A stretch of 64,000 nt of DNA from Leptolyngbya sp. SIO1E4 (GCA_010672825.2 JAAHFU020000002.1:384001-448000); one strand, 5' to 3'. Shown: positions 54,100-62,665, counted from the stretch's first letter. Notes: generated by a model not told the origin, from the sequence alone. Made by a program: numbers and translations.

Positions 54100-54720
54100 C
54101 TAGGTGCTCTGTGACATTGATCCATTGATGTTGAAAGTTAAGATAGCGTGTTGCATTCGGATTTCGGCTAAGCGATTGGCTTGATTGGGGTCTACCCCAA
54201 TTGTTAACTCACCTACCAAGGAGTAGTAAGCTAAACGGGCACGAACCATTGCTTCGGCTTCAGAGAATCCAATTTCGAGAAATAATGCTTTGGTGTAGTT
54301 GAGCCTTTGCTGATCAACGTGGGCAATGACTTCGGCTACTTTCTGATTACTCATCGCCCAAGCACGAATTGAATTTTCAATTCTGCCATCAGCCAAACCG
54401 GGAATAAGACCGTTCTCTGCGATCGCCAGTTCAAATAGGCGCAGTAGCTTTGCCTTCGGATCAGCATCAATTTGATTGACTTGTTCAATAATGCCGTTGG
54501 TATCAATCTCTACCCATTCAGCCAAGATTGCATCCAATAAATCATTCCGATCCTTAAAGTGCCAATAGAAGCTGCCTTTAGACATTTTCATCCGCTTGGC
54601 CAACGGCTCTATTCGGACTGCTTCTACACCACTTTCCGCCAGCACAATCAACCCTGACTTAATCCAGTCTTGCCTGCCAAGCTTGGATTCTGGACTTTTC
54701 TTTCCTTGGTTTTTATCCAT
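54100..54720 (-). CDS. TetR-family regulator (cassette gene, reverse)
   Basis: 206 residues. N-terminal HTH WIKSGLIVLAESGVEAVRIE then PLAKRMKMSKGSFYWHFKDR; the remainder is a ligand-binding domain. Divergent from the GNAT gene at 54947 (226 bp), probably regulating it. One cassette thus carries its own promoter region and regulator, and reads against the array. Confidence 0.88.
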   Translation of the reverse strand: MDKNQGKKSPESKLGRQDWIKSGLIVLAESGVEAVRIEPLAKRMKMSKGSFYWHFKDRNDLLDAILAEWVEIDTNGIIEQVNQIDADPKAKLLRLFELAIAENGLIPGLADGRIENSIRAWAMSNQKVAEVIAHVDQQRLNYTKALFLEIGFSEAEAMVRARLAYYSLVGELTIGVDPNQANRLAEIRMQHAILTFNINGSMSQST

Positions 54721-54946
54721 ACGCTACCGTATTGACATCTTTGGAATCATAGCTTAAGTTAACCGCATACGATGGCGTATGGAGGCCTTATGTACGAAAC
54801 TAATTTGCTATCTGCGATGCCGCAATTGGGACGCCTGCCCGACGCTTAGTCATGGTTGAAATTAAGCGACCGATGACATTCGTGGGCAATGTATCTGGAA
54901 GTTCATTGCTCGATAAATTTCACCTTCATCTTCAGGCCACTAGATC

Positions 54947-55573
54947 ATGAATTGCTTTGATGTGATCCAGTTACAACCATCACAGATTCCGGATGCCAGT
55001 GAAATTGCAGCAAATGCATTTGCATCTGATCCGGTATTTAGCTATCTAATGCCAGACGATCCGCAACTGCGATTTAAGGCATTAGCCTGGTTGTCGAATA
55101 GAGTAATGGCCTACTGTACTCAGTATGAACATATCTATACGACATCAGACTTGCAAGGAATTGCTGTCTGGTTGCCACCAGGAGAATTCTCTAGCCATCT
55201 TCTCCAGCAATTAAAGATGGTGTTGCAACTTCAGTTATATAGATTGCCGATGAAAGTGGGGTGGAGTCGATTGGGACGATGGTTGAATGTCCTATACACA
55301 ACCGAAATAGCTCATCAACAGGACATGGGCAATTCATCCTGTTGGTATTTGGGGATGATGGTGGTGCATCCAGCAAGACAAGGACAAGGAATCGGTAGTC
55401 GGTTACTGCAGCCAATTATGCGACGGGCGAGTGATGAGGGCTTACCCTGTTATGTTGTGACTTTTACAGAGCCGGCAGTGCGTTTCTACCAGAAAAATGG
55501 GTTTGAAATCGTTCGCCAGCAAAAGTTCGCACTCGACGCGCCGTTATTCTGGACACTCAAGCGCAATCCGTGA
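54947..55573 (+). CDS. GNAT acetyltransferase (cassette gene, divergent from TetR)
   Basis: 208 residues (MNCFDVIQLQPSQIPDASEI). MVVHPARQGQGIGSRLLQPI holds the acetyl-CoA motif QGQGIGS, FTEPAVRFYQKNGFEIV the conserved tail. Typical of antibiotic or toxin detoxification acetyltransferases; substrate unknown. Together with TetR it makes a two-gene cassette. Confidence 0.88.
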   Translation: MNCFDVIQLQPSQIPDASEIAANAFASDPVFSYLMPDDPQLRFKALAWLSNRVMAYCTQYEHIYTTSDLQGIAVWLPPGEFSSHLLQQLKMVLQLQLYRLPMKVGWSRLGRWLNVLYTTEIAHQQDMGNSSCWYLGMMVVHPARQGQGIGSRLLQPIMRRASDEGLPCYVVTFTEPAVRFYQKNGFEIVRQQKFALDAPLFWTLKRNP

Positions 55574-55611
55574 CTAATGAATTGCCTGCAAAAGTCGATA
55601 CTGTTGATGTT

Positions 55612-55699
55612 GCATAACAATCCTGTTGCAGCGGATTAACCCAAGACGCTACGCCAAGATTGTAAGGGTCTTGGCAACCGCTAACCACAACCGTTCTGA
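55612..55699 (+). other. Integron attC site 11 (degenerate)
   Basis: R'' GCATAAC (55612-55618). L'' GTTGCAGCGG pairs with L' CCGCTAACCACAAC, but the R' position reads GTTCTGA (55693-55699), away from consensus. 88 bp. Confidence 0.5.
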
Positions 55700-55753
55700 C
55701 GCTTGCGTTTCGGGTGGGGGCAGTAGTTTGGAAAATATCGGTCGAGGGCAACA

Positions 55754-56299
55754 TCAAGCTAACTTATCTTTCAATCGACTACACTCATCCAGCAGCAGAT
55801 TGAGTTCAGCAGCTACTTTCCAGGGATTGCGACCTTTGAAAGGGGCCGCGATAACTGCTTCATAGGGATTTTTCCCAGTTTTTTTGACGGCTGCGATCGC
55901 GGCTTGGTTGGAGAGTCCTCGTCCAGCTACAAGCCAAGCGGCTAGGATATGTCCTGTGCGTCCAACTCCACCAGAACAATGAACAATAACTTTCTCTTCA
56001 TTTTGGTTGGCAGCAGCTAGGAACGGTAGAATTTGTTGAGTTAGAGTTTGCGGCTTCGCAAAATCAAAATCGTAGATTGGTGTCCAACAAACGCGGTTAA
56101 TTCCGAAGGTCTGTCGGTAAGTTTCAAGTAGATTTGTGTAGCGAATGAGTTGAAACTCAGTCATCAAGCAGCAGACACGCTTGATGTCTTGATTGTGCAT
56201 GAACTCAATCCACTTGTTAACTTGCTCATCGCTATATCCCGGTCGAGCACAGCCAAATACGATGGATTCATTCTCCGAAGCTGAAGCAAATTTGTACAT
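55754..56299 (-). CDS. Dual-specificity/tyrosine-phosphatase-like protein (cassette gene, reverse)
   Basis: 181 residues. VIVHCSGGVGRTGHILAAWL contains the C-x5-R-T/S signature of the Cys-based phosphatase loop. The upstream Asp region PIYDFDFAKPQ supplies the general acid candidate. Such phosphatases dephosphorylate proteins or phosphoinositides; the target is unknown. Orientation is opposite to the array. Confidence 0.88.
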   Translation of the reverse strand: MYKFASASENESIVFGCARPGYSDEQVNKWIEFMHNQDIKRVCCLMTEFQLIRYTNLLETYRQTFGINRVCWTPIYDFDFAKPQTLTQQILPFLAAANQNEEKVIVHCSGGVGRTGHILAAWLVAGRGLSNQAAIAAVKKTGKNPYEAVIAAPFKGRNPWKVAAELNLLLDECSRLKDKLA

Positions 56300-56410
56300 A
56301 TCGAGTGCATCAAATTGTTCAATAACTGATTTTAACGCTTAAGTTTTCCTGTCAATCCAGTTCGACAAAACGAAGATTAAATATTTTATAATAGGTCGTG
56401 TTTTGGCGCA

Positions 56411-56497
56411 GCAGAACAATCCCATTGCACCGACCGTATAGAGTCTTTTCGTTGAGTCCGAGAAGCTGTTAGCAGCGGGTGAACAGGGTCGTTAGGC
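56411..56497 (+). other. Integron attC site 12
   Basis: R''-like GCAGAAC (56411-56417) and R' GTTAGGC (56491-56497). L'' TTGCACC pairs with L' GGGTGAA. 87 bp. Confidence 0.6.
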
Positions 56498-56510
56498 GAC
56501 AAAATTAGAA

Positions 56511-57173
56511 TTAAGTGACCCAATTCTTAGGGAGACCATCAATTTCTTCTGGCAAGAAGTCACCATACACCCATACCCGAGAGTTGTCGTAAAGGTCGCT
56601 GAGAATAGATTTACGGGCACCCGATTTGTCCCAAGGTTGGAGATCAGAATCCAGCTCACAGAAGCCAACCCAACGATGGCCCTTTCGCAGCAATTCTTCA
56701 GATTTAACTAATACAGCAGCTAGGATTGCTAAATCATAAGGTTTCAAGGAAAGATCCATTGCTCCAATGGCAATTTGACGTTCTAGCATTGCTTCTGAAA
56801 GCGGGAAAATGCTTAAACCCGGATGTGACGCTAACTCATTCAGCCTTTCTGGAATTTTCGTCAGTTCATTGGCAACTAATCCATCAAATTTATCAAACAC
56901 CCGAAATGCAGCATCCGCATCTTCAAGCCTTATTCGACCTCCGTCTCTTGACCACCTAACAAATTTTCGGAAGTCTTCTGAGCGTGACCGGGGTGTAAAC
57001 CTTCGAGGCACAGTTTCGCGTGCTTCTACCAGACATATTGCTGGAACCAGCAGCTGAAATTTACCAGCATCAGCTTGCTGCAGCAACTGAATAGCCTGTG
57101 GACTCTGCAAATGAGCTGGAGCTGTAACATCTACAACCCAGTTTGTTTCAACCAAAACTGCACTAGGCTTCAA
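56511..57173 (-). CDS. PIN-domain-like protein
   Basis: 220 residues. KPSAVLVETNWVVDVTAPAH holds a PIN-like start with acidic residues, LVPAICLVEARETVP the second motif, and LKPYDLAILAAVLV the third Asp. Long for VapC, so possibly a larger PIN-type ribonuclease. Downstream partner of the nuclease-like gene 57170-57637, with which it overlaps 4 bp. Confidence 0.6.
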   Translation of the reverse strand: MKPSAVLVETNWVVDVTAPAHLQSPQAIQLLQQADAGKFQLLVPAICLVEARETVPRRFTPRSRSEDFRKFVRWSRDGGRIRLEDADAAFRVFDKFDGLVANELTKIPERLNELASHPGLSIFPLSEAMLERQIAIGAMDLSLKPYDLAILAAVLVKSEELLRKGHRWVGFCELDSDLQPWDKSGARKSILSDLYDNSRVWVYGDFLPEEIDGLPKNWVT

Positions 57174-57637
57174 CTGGCGACTCTACTCCACCTTGGACCA
57201 GCAGCCCGGATGTCACCAAGCCTTATAAGACTGATGATCGACTCACCTAGGAGTTCTCCTAAATCATTGGGCAGATCTTCTAGATTTGGAGTCTGCTTTA
57301 GTTTCTCAAGCCACTGTTGAACTCGCGACTCAAACTCAAGACTACGTTCTCCTTTCCATTGCTCATCTGCAGAGGGCAGAAGATGCTCTGGTAACATTGC
57401 CTCACCAACCACAGTAATCGATTCCCCGTGTGACTTTTCTAAGGAATCACGGAGAAGAAAAATATGATTGCCAGTGATAGCCAAACCGACTGAACAACCC
57501 ATAGAAACCATCAGGTGCTTCAGTTGCTCCGTAGCACGTTGACGAAGAGGAGGACTGTCGCTGAACTTCACTTCAACGATAATCAAATACTCCCCATCAG
57601 GGCTTACTACGACAATGTCTGGATGTGCTATGTTCAT
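57170..57637 (-). CDS. Restriction-endonuclease-fold-like protein
   Basis: 155 residues. MNIAHPDIVVVSPDGEYLII continues VEVKFSD, the D-x-x-x-(D/E)xK arrangement of the PD-(D/E)XK fold. GESIISLIRLGDIRAAGP near the C-terminus. It overlaps the PIN-like gene 56511-57173 by 4 bp (ATGA), so the two form an operon; function as nuclease pair or toxin module is inferred. Confidence 0.55.
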   Translation of the reverse strand: MNIAHPDIVVVSPDGEYLIIVEVKFSDSPPLRQRATEQLKHLMVSMGCSVGLAITGNHIFLLRDSLEKSHGESITVVGEAMLPEHLLPSADEQWKGERSLEFESRVQQWLEKLKQTPNLEDLPNDLGELLGESIISLIRLGDIRAAGPRWSRVAS

Positions 57638-57792
57638 GGCCGTATTCTAGCAAAGCTTAATAAAGCCCAGGCACCCGACTGACAAAAGGCTTGACTTTTC
57701 ACCATTAACTCCAGATGAGAGCGTTGAATTAGATGCAATTGGGGAGTTAGACTGCATTTTCACTCACATCAACGCAATGCTTGCGGCTCAAA

Positions 57793-57947
57793 ATGCCACT
57801 CAGTGAAAAAATCAAGCAGGCTATTCGAGAACGAGCCAAATATATATGTGAGTATTGCCATCCTCTAGAACGTTTTGAGTGCCAATCGATTTACCATCGA
57901 CCATGCCATTCCAAAGTCTTTGAGCCGTCCCGCCGTCTCTAACGCAA
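57793..57947 (+). pseudogene. HNH endonuclease fragment
   Basis: MPLSEKIKQAIRERAKYICE, then YCHPLERF from ATG 57793; a +1 shift continues as ANRFTIDHAIPKSLSR (from 57881), the I-D-H-x-I-P HNH core. A stop and the junction with repeat copy C (57974) truncate it. A real HNH gene interrupted by the repeat element. Confidence 0.65.
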
Positions 57948-58051
57948 GTTATATCGGCAGGCGATCGCAGCAGTTGGCTTCAAGATGCACCCCAACGATG
58001 CCGCTTTGCTGCTGCCCACCCGTATCGAACAGGCAGGCAGCGCGATCGCGA

Positions 58052-58285
58052 TTACGGCAGGGTGCGCTTGCGGGTCATGACGCTAATGAACTCGCCGTTT
58101 CTGCCCGTGGGCAAAGGTTCGCTCCAGGCGATTCTCTCGCAATAGCCCAGCACCGCCATGCGGTTGATGGCTTCAATCAGGGCGCTGTAATCGCCCAAGA
58201 GGATGTGGCGAACGGCTTCTTGATTAAAGGATGGCAAGTTAAAGATGGGAGGGACATTGGCCCCTCCGCCAGAAGATTGAAACAT
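58052..58285 (-). CDS. Conserved 77-aa protein, copy C
   Basis: MFQSSGGGANVPPIFNLPSF and ending FISVMTRKRTLP. Almost identical to copy B (44294-44527), so intact and under constraint. Unknown function. It points away from the array, as do the other copies. Confidence 0.78.
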   Translation of the reverse strand: MFQSSGGGANVPPIFNLPSFNQEAVRHILLGDYSALIEAINRMAVLGYCERIAWSEPLPTGRNGEFISVMTRKRTLP

Positions 58286-58472
58286 ACGGGTGTCTCCGTT
58301 TTCGGTTGAAAGAAAACGGGGAACTCTCTAGCATTTCCCAATGAAGGTGCAACAGAGAAGCTAGATCATAGAATGAGCCCAGGCATCTCGTCTTACCGTC
58401 GCTAAGTCGGGATGTTCAGGGGATTTGAGGAGCTGCAACTTCTCTTTTCCCCGCCTAGAAACATTCCCCGTG
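58286..58472 (-). promoter_or_regulatory. Structured 5' leader of the 77-aa gene, copy C
   Basis: ACGGGGAA (58316-58323) can pair with TTCCCCGT (58464-58471) and GAAAACGG with CCGTTTTC near the start codon, as in copies A and B. Confidence 0.5.
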
Positions 58473-59003
58473 CGACATAACCTACAGGAAGCTGTCCGTG
58501 AGTTCAACCGTATGGGTTAGCCGACAGGATTTTTCGGGTGAAAGGCTAAAGTGCCTTATTCGAGCAACTTTACTGGATGCGATCGAGCAAGCGTAGCGGC
58601 TTTGATAATGCCGTCGTACATGTCGGATAACGCCTCTAGGTCAGTGCTTAATTGTCAAAAGTGACGGATAAGCACCCCGAACACCATACTTAATTGTCAA
58701 AAGTAGAAAATAACACCCTACTTTCTTAGAGTTATATGTCAAATATTGTGTATAAGTTCTGTGAATGGAGGTGTTATTACCCAAAAGTGACGGATAAGAT
58801 CCGGGAACATGGATATTATCAGCCGGATCTGACGCTGAATATATAGTTAGGCTTCAAATGGGGCTTTTATGCCTTTTCATATACAGTTTTCGTTTCATCT
58901 AAAGGATCAGATAGAAGACTTTTGTGTGGGATAAAATTATTTACGATAAACCAAAACAGTTTATAGATGGAGTTGATTAAGGCCGAGAGTGCAGGAAGAT
59001 ATC

Positions 59004-59549
59004 ATGATAAGCAAAGTAGGATTTGATTTTGATGAATTTGGCGGTAATGTCGATATTGTCATCGTGAAAGGTAATAAAGATCGGTTAAAGAATGCCAGGT
59101 ATCTGAAATCTCTTCAAGGCAATTGGAAGTTTGAGCAACAACAAGATCAAGCGTGGAGTTTTTATCACGGGATGAGATACCCAGCAGAAGAATTTGAAGC
59201 ATTAGCGAAAGAGTTATCGAAAGAGTTCTCGACGAGGGCGATTTATTTTTACTTCGGAGACGCATCGGGCTGGATGGGCTATAAGCTATTTGTGAATGGC
59301 GAAGAAAGTGAAGAGTATAGTTTTGGCGTAGACTATGATGAGGAATTGGCTGAGGCCGGGATTGACTTAGCGGAGACGAGAAAAGCGGGTACGTTGGTTA
59401 CTAGTAATGAGGATGGGTATCAGTGTTTATTTTGGAGCCTACTTCGTACTAAAGCCGAAGATGAAATCAGCGGTGGAGAAAAATTCATCGATGAGTTTCT
59501 ACGTAATGAAAGCGCCTATATTGGCTGGGACTTATTCCCTAATAGCTAA
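59004..59549 (+). CDS. Hypothetical protein (cassette-like gene)
   Basis: 181 residues from ATG 59004 (MISKVGFDFDEFGGNVDIVI), with AGGAAGA upstream. Acidic, globular, no signal or membrane segment; IYFYFGDASGWMGYKLFVNG and DEYSFGVDYDEELAEAGI lack known motifs. AT-rich. It directly follows repeat copy C. Function unknown. Confidence 0.6.
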   Translation: MISKVGFDFDEFGGNVDIVIVKGNKDRLKNARYLKSLQGNWKFEQQQDQAWSFYHGMRYPAEEFEALAKELSKEFSTRAIYFYFGDASGWMGYKLFVNGEESEEYSFGVDYDEELAEAGIDLAETRKAGTLVTSNEDGYQCLFWSLLRTKAEDEISGGEKFIDEFLRNESAYIGWDLFPNS

Positions 59550-59737
59550 ATGATTTTTAATAAAGAGGGAAAATCCAAGTGTAAACCTATTGAAGAGTTA
59601 AGTTAAGCAGCAATTCCAAAAGACTTAATTTTTTATAATCAATGCAAAATCTTTCTGAAGATATAGTCCTAAAAAGCTTGCATCAGGGTCACCTTATTGA
59701 GGTTTTTGAAGGTGATTGACATTGCCGGTTCCAATGA

Positions 59738-60190
59738 TGCTCTGTTCATGGAGGAGAGGAAGAAACTAATCGAATTGGTTACGATAGCCTCGGTTCGGCT
59801 CAAAGAGCTGGGAAGGCATTTAAGGCATTTATTGATAGAAAAACAGAGGACGATAATGCAGTGTTAAAGCTTGAGATTAGGTGGCCGTGGACTATGATGC
59901 CTCTGTCGGTAGCCGATGAATACATCAAGTATCTTCAGGAGCAAATCGGTTCCGAACATCCACTCTATGGCAAGAAGGTGTTTCCGTCTTGCCATAGAGT
60001 GGATAGCTGGGATCCCATTATTTAACTTGATCTTGATGACGACAATTCCTATGCCATTGTTTTCTTCGGCGAGAAGCAGCTATTTGGCAATAAGCAAATG
60101 CCAAAGGTAGAGTTTATAGCCTCGGTTTTCGATCTTCAGAAACGCTTTGACCAAGATCGTCGTAACGCGATGGAGAGCCTCGATGATTAG
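59738..60190 (+). pseudogene. Broken ORF with in-frame stop
   Basis: The frame reads ...AFKAFIDRKTEDDNAVLKLE through MMPLSVADEYIKYLQEQIGS to VDSWDPII, then TAA at 60023-60025, then LDLDDDNSYAIVFFGEKQLF to NAMESLDD before the stop at 60190. The 5' part has another stop at about 59735. A perfect 18-bp inverted repeat sits inside it. Family not recognised. Confidence 0.55.
59958..60004. repeat. Perfect 18-bp inverted repeat with 11-nt loop
   Basis: ATCCACTCTATGGCAAGA at 59958-59975 and its exact complement at 59987-60004. Lies within the broken ORF, 19 bp before its premature stop. A strong hairpin, perhaps an inserted palindrome. Confidence 0.85.
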
Positions 60191-60205
60191 AATAAATCTC
60201 TGCAT

Positions 60206-60294
60206 GCCTAACCCTGCGTTGGAGCGGATGTGAGTGCAAAAGGGTCGGGCGTCGTAATAAAATCATTTCTCACCGCTCAACTGCGCCGTTAGGC
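60206..60294 (+). other. Integron attC site 13
   Basis: R'' GCCTAAC (60206-60212) and R' GTTAGGC (60288-60294), both canonical. L'' GCGTTGGAGCGGATGTGAG pairs with L' CTCACCGCTCAACTGCGC with extrahelical bases. 89 bp, the clearest site in the array. Confidence 0.85.
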
Positions 60295-60311
60295 GCATAG
60301 AGGTACTAGAA

Positions 60312-60683
60312 GTGTCACAGGAGACGCATTGTCCGATTTGCTACTCAGAGCTGGAGGTGCGAGACGTCGCTCCATGCATGGAGTGCGGCGGTCTGCCAGA
60401 AGAGCTAGCACATTATCAAGAGGGTAGACATAGGTACCAGGAGCTCGAGGTGCTGCCAGGGCATCGTCTTGTTCTCTGTAACTTCTGTATGGTGGATTTC
60501 GGTTCTTTTGACCGCAGTTACTTCGGGCTCCCGCAAGGCCACTCGCTCGGTTTCGAGCATATGGAGTACGTCCGGGAAGCTTCGAACATCGGGATAGGCA
60601 AAGACAAATTCTGCACAACTTGTGGTCACAGGCTCAGTTTTCTGAAGTTCGTGTGCGCTGTTCGAAGCGAAAACGGAGCCTAA
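60312..60683 (+). CDS. Zinc-ribbon protein (cassette gene)
   Basis: 123 residues with GTG start. CPICYSELEVRDVAPCMECG, CNFC and CTTCGHRL supply three Cys-x2-Cys pairs for one or two zinc sites. The stop lies in R'' of attC14. No catalytic motif. Function unknown, small protein typical of cassettes. Confidence 0.75.
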   Translation: MSQETHCPICYSELEVRDVAPCMECGGLPEELAHYQEGRHRYQELEVLPGHRLVLCNFCMVDFGSFDRSYFGLPQGHSLGFEHMEYVREASNIGIGKDKFCTTCGHRLSFLKFVCAVRSENGA

Positions 60684-60763
60684 CAAGCCGTTGCAGCTAA
60701 TGCTAGGAGCGTGTTTCGTGAACACTAAAGGCTGTCAGCAGCCGTTGAACTACGCTGTTATCC
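60678..60763 (+). other. Integron attC site 14
   Basis: R'' GCCTAAC (60678-60684) overlaps the stop codon; R' GTTATCC (60757-60763). L'' around GTTGCAGC and L' around GCCGTTGAAC pair only partly. 86 bp. Confidence 0.6.
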
Positions 60764-60800
60764 GACTAAAATGCGTTAATCCACGATTCTCGCCAAGACA

Positions 60801-61277
60801 ATGATACGCAACGCGACTCCTGATGACCGCTCCGCAATCAGTGCGATTACCCAGGCCATAGGCTTTGAGCTATCAGAAACCGAGACTGTTCTCGCGTCAT
60901 TCGACCAAGCTTATAGCAATCTCGAATCTCCAACATCCATCTGGATAGTGGACGATGATTCCGGCATTCATGGTGTCGCCTATACTGAACTCGAACGAAT
61001 GACCGACAGGGTTCATAATTTGCTGCTGGTCGCCGTACATCCAGACAAACAAAGGCAAGGAATCGGCACCAAGCTCGTGGCGCATATCGAACGTTTAGTT
61101 TTGCAGGCAAACGGTCGCCTGCTTCTGGTTGAGACGATGGCAACCAAGGACTTTGCTCACGTTCGCCAACTATATGAACGGCTTGGATTCGATCGTGAGG
61201 CACAAATCAGTAATTACTACGCAGATGGACTCGACAAGGTTGTTTATTCAAAAACACCTACAGCAAGCGGCAGATAA
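60801..61277 (+). CDS. GNAT acetyltransferase (cassette gene)
   Basis: 158 residues (MIRNATPDDRSAISAITQAI). AVHPDKQRQGIGTKLVAHIE is the acetyl-CoA motif (RQGIGT). VRQLYERLGFDREAQISNYY completes the fold. The stop is part of the R'' box AGATAAC. Substrate unknown. Confidence 0.9.
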   Translation: MIRNATPDDRSAISAITQAIGFELSETETVLASFDQAYSNLESPTSIWIVDDDSGIHGVAYTELERMTDRVHNLLLVAVHPDKQRQGIGTKLVAHIERLVLQANGRLLLVETMATKDFAHVRQLYERLGFDREAQISNYYADGLDKVVYSKTPTASGR

Positions 61278-61305
61278 CAATTCAATGCACCGTAGCCGCG
61301 AACCC
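61272..61305 (+). other. Half attC site (left part only)
   Basis: R'' AGATAAC (61272-61278) plus L'' TGCACCGTAGCCGCG; no matching L' or GTTRRRY partner within the next 110 bp. Confidence 0.5.
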
Positions 61306-61388
61306 GGTCGTCATGATCGACGCATCTACTGGACAAAGATTCTTGGCTTACTTTGCAAGCACGCAATTTTCCACCTCAGCGATTTTAT

Positions 61389-61967
61389 ATGAGCAATACC
61401 AATTTGACTGATATCAGTCTAATCAGATCAGTAGAAGACTTAACTACGGCAATTGGGTCAGGTTCATCGTTTAAGTACATCTACTTCTGGAGTCACAAAG
61501 GAACCGGCGTCGGATCACATTGTCTAAGTCAGTGGTATCCATCAAAGTTCCATGTGAATAATAGTCTGTTTTATACAGCAGAGCACTACATGATGTATCG
61601 GAAGGCAATCTTGTTTTCAGATAAGAATGCTGCGGCTCAGATCATTGAAGCTAAAGACCCTGGAAAGGCGAAGCACCTCGGCAGGGAAATAAGAAATTTT
61701 GACGAAGAGATTTGGGCAGCAAATCGATTTGAAATTGTGGTTGAGGGGAATGTTCACAAATTTAGATCTAATCCGGAACTCCATTCCTTCTTAATCAACA
61801 CCAAGCTGAGAGTGCTAGTAGAGGCGAGTCCGCGGGATAGGATTTGGGGAATTGGCATGGATAAAGTATCAGCTCAATCGCAAAGTCCATTTAAATGGAA
61901 AGGCCTGAATTTATTGGGCTTCGCTTTGATGGAGGCGCGCAGCAGGCTACTCGCGACTGCTGCCTAA
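61389..61967 (+). CDS. NADAR-domain protein (cassette gene)
   Basis: 192 residues from ATG 61389 (MSNTNLTDISLIRSVEDLTT). FYTAEHYMMYRKAILFSDKN and EIRNFDEEIWAANRFEIVVE, plus GMDKVSAQSQSPFKWKGLNL (the R/D-W-G-x-G neighbourhood), are NADAR motifs. NADAR proteins are N-glycosidases acting on ADP-ribosyl groups or nucleotide intermediates, sometimes linked to phage defence. The stop TAA lies in a GCCTAAC box at 61962-61968, the R'' of a further half attC site. Confidence 0.85.
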   Translation: MSNTNLTDISLIRSVEDLTTAIGSGSSFKYIYFWSHKGTGVGSHCLSQWYPSKFHVNNSLFYTAEHYMMYRKAILFSDKNAAAQIIEAKDPGKAKHLGREIRNFDEEIWAANRFEIVVEGNVHKFRSNPELHSFLINTKLRVLVEASPRDRIWGIGMDKVSAQSQSPFKWKGLNLLGFALMEARSRLLATAA

Positions 61968-62014
61968 CGGTGCCATTCGATGACTTCACTTCTGAGTTGT
62001 ATAAAGTCATTATT

Positions 62015-62665
62015 ATGAAGCAAGGCATCGCGATCGCATTCGATAAATTGACGCTAGAAATCTGGCTATTGTTTATTGGTTTTTGCTTACCCTCGCTGCT
62101 GCTCTATTCAAATCTTCTCCCCAGGCCGTTTTTCTTTCCTGTTTTAGGCGGCTTTCCGTTCGTCGTCATGGTGCTTTATATATTCATTAACAGAATTTCT
62201 CCACGTAAATTAGGACTTTCAATAGATCTTCCATCAATACGCAAGATACTCCCCCCTACGCTGCGCTTGCTTCTGCTAGGTGGCCTCTTTTTAGCCTTAC
62301 TTCCTTGGGTCTTAGGGCGTCCACGTTCTCTATACCTGGAACTCGATTACTATGCCTGGTATTTAGGCATGTCGATATTTCAGGAAATAGTATGGAGAGG
62401 GTTTGCCTTCCTGCTTCTAGAAAGGATACTAGGCTGTCGCGAGAGAGCCGTAATAGTCTGCTCTGCAAGCCTTTTTGCTTTCTCACACATTTACTTTCGC
62501 AGTATTTTAATTTTGATAGGCACCTGGCTACTGGGCTATCTATGGGGCAAAAACTATTGGAAGTTCAAAAGTATTTCTGGCCCTACAGTTTCCCACTATC
62601 TGGTAGGCTTTCCCTTTATTCTCCTAAATTATATGGGGGGTAATCAGAGTTGGGGGTTACTCTGA
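62015..62665 (+). CDS. CPBP-family intramembrane metalloprotease
   Basis: 216 residues from ATG 62015, six or so membrane spans. ISMSIFQEIVWRGFAF (a QE-x3-R variant of the EExxxR motif), LFAFSHIYF (FxxxH) and VSHYLVGF (HxxxB) form the Abi/CAAX-protease active site. Such proteins process membrane peptides. No attC between it and the NADAR gene, so it may be outside the array proper. Confidence 0.8.
   Translation: MKQGIAIAFDKLTLEIWLLFIGFCLPSLLLYSNLLPRPFFFPVLGGFPFVVMVLYIFINRISPRKLGLSIDLPSIRKILPPTLRLLLLGGLFLALLPWVLGRPRSLYLELDYYAWYLGMSIFQEIVWRGFAFLLLERILGCRERAVIVCSASLFAFSHIYFRSILILIGTWLLGYLWGKNYWKFKSISGPTVSHYLVGFPFILLNYMGGNQSWGLL

Larger units (their letters stand above)
57974..58852. repeat. Repeated platform element, copy C (attI-like candidate)
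   Basis: Copy C, 84-90% like copy B where read. It begins at TGGCTTCAAGATGCACC and ends at ATATATAGTTAGGC (GTTAGGC 58846-58852). Extra 130 bp inside (58640-58800) contain repeated AAAAGTGACGGATAAG (58658, 58783). The left junction cuts an HNH gene. To the right are the 59004 gene and pseudogene of unknown function, then attC13. Confidence 0.6.

Noticed and set aside
46577-61968. CRISPR array
   Set aside because: The repeated sites are 55-99 bp, variable and separated by genes, not regular repeats and spacers.
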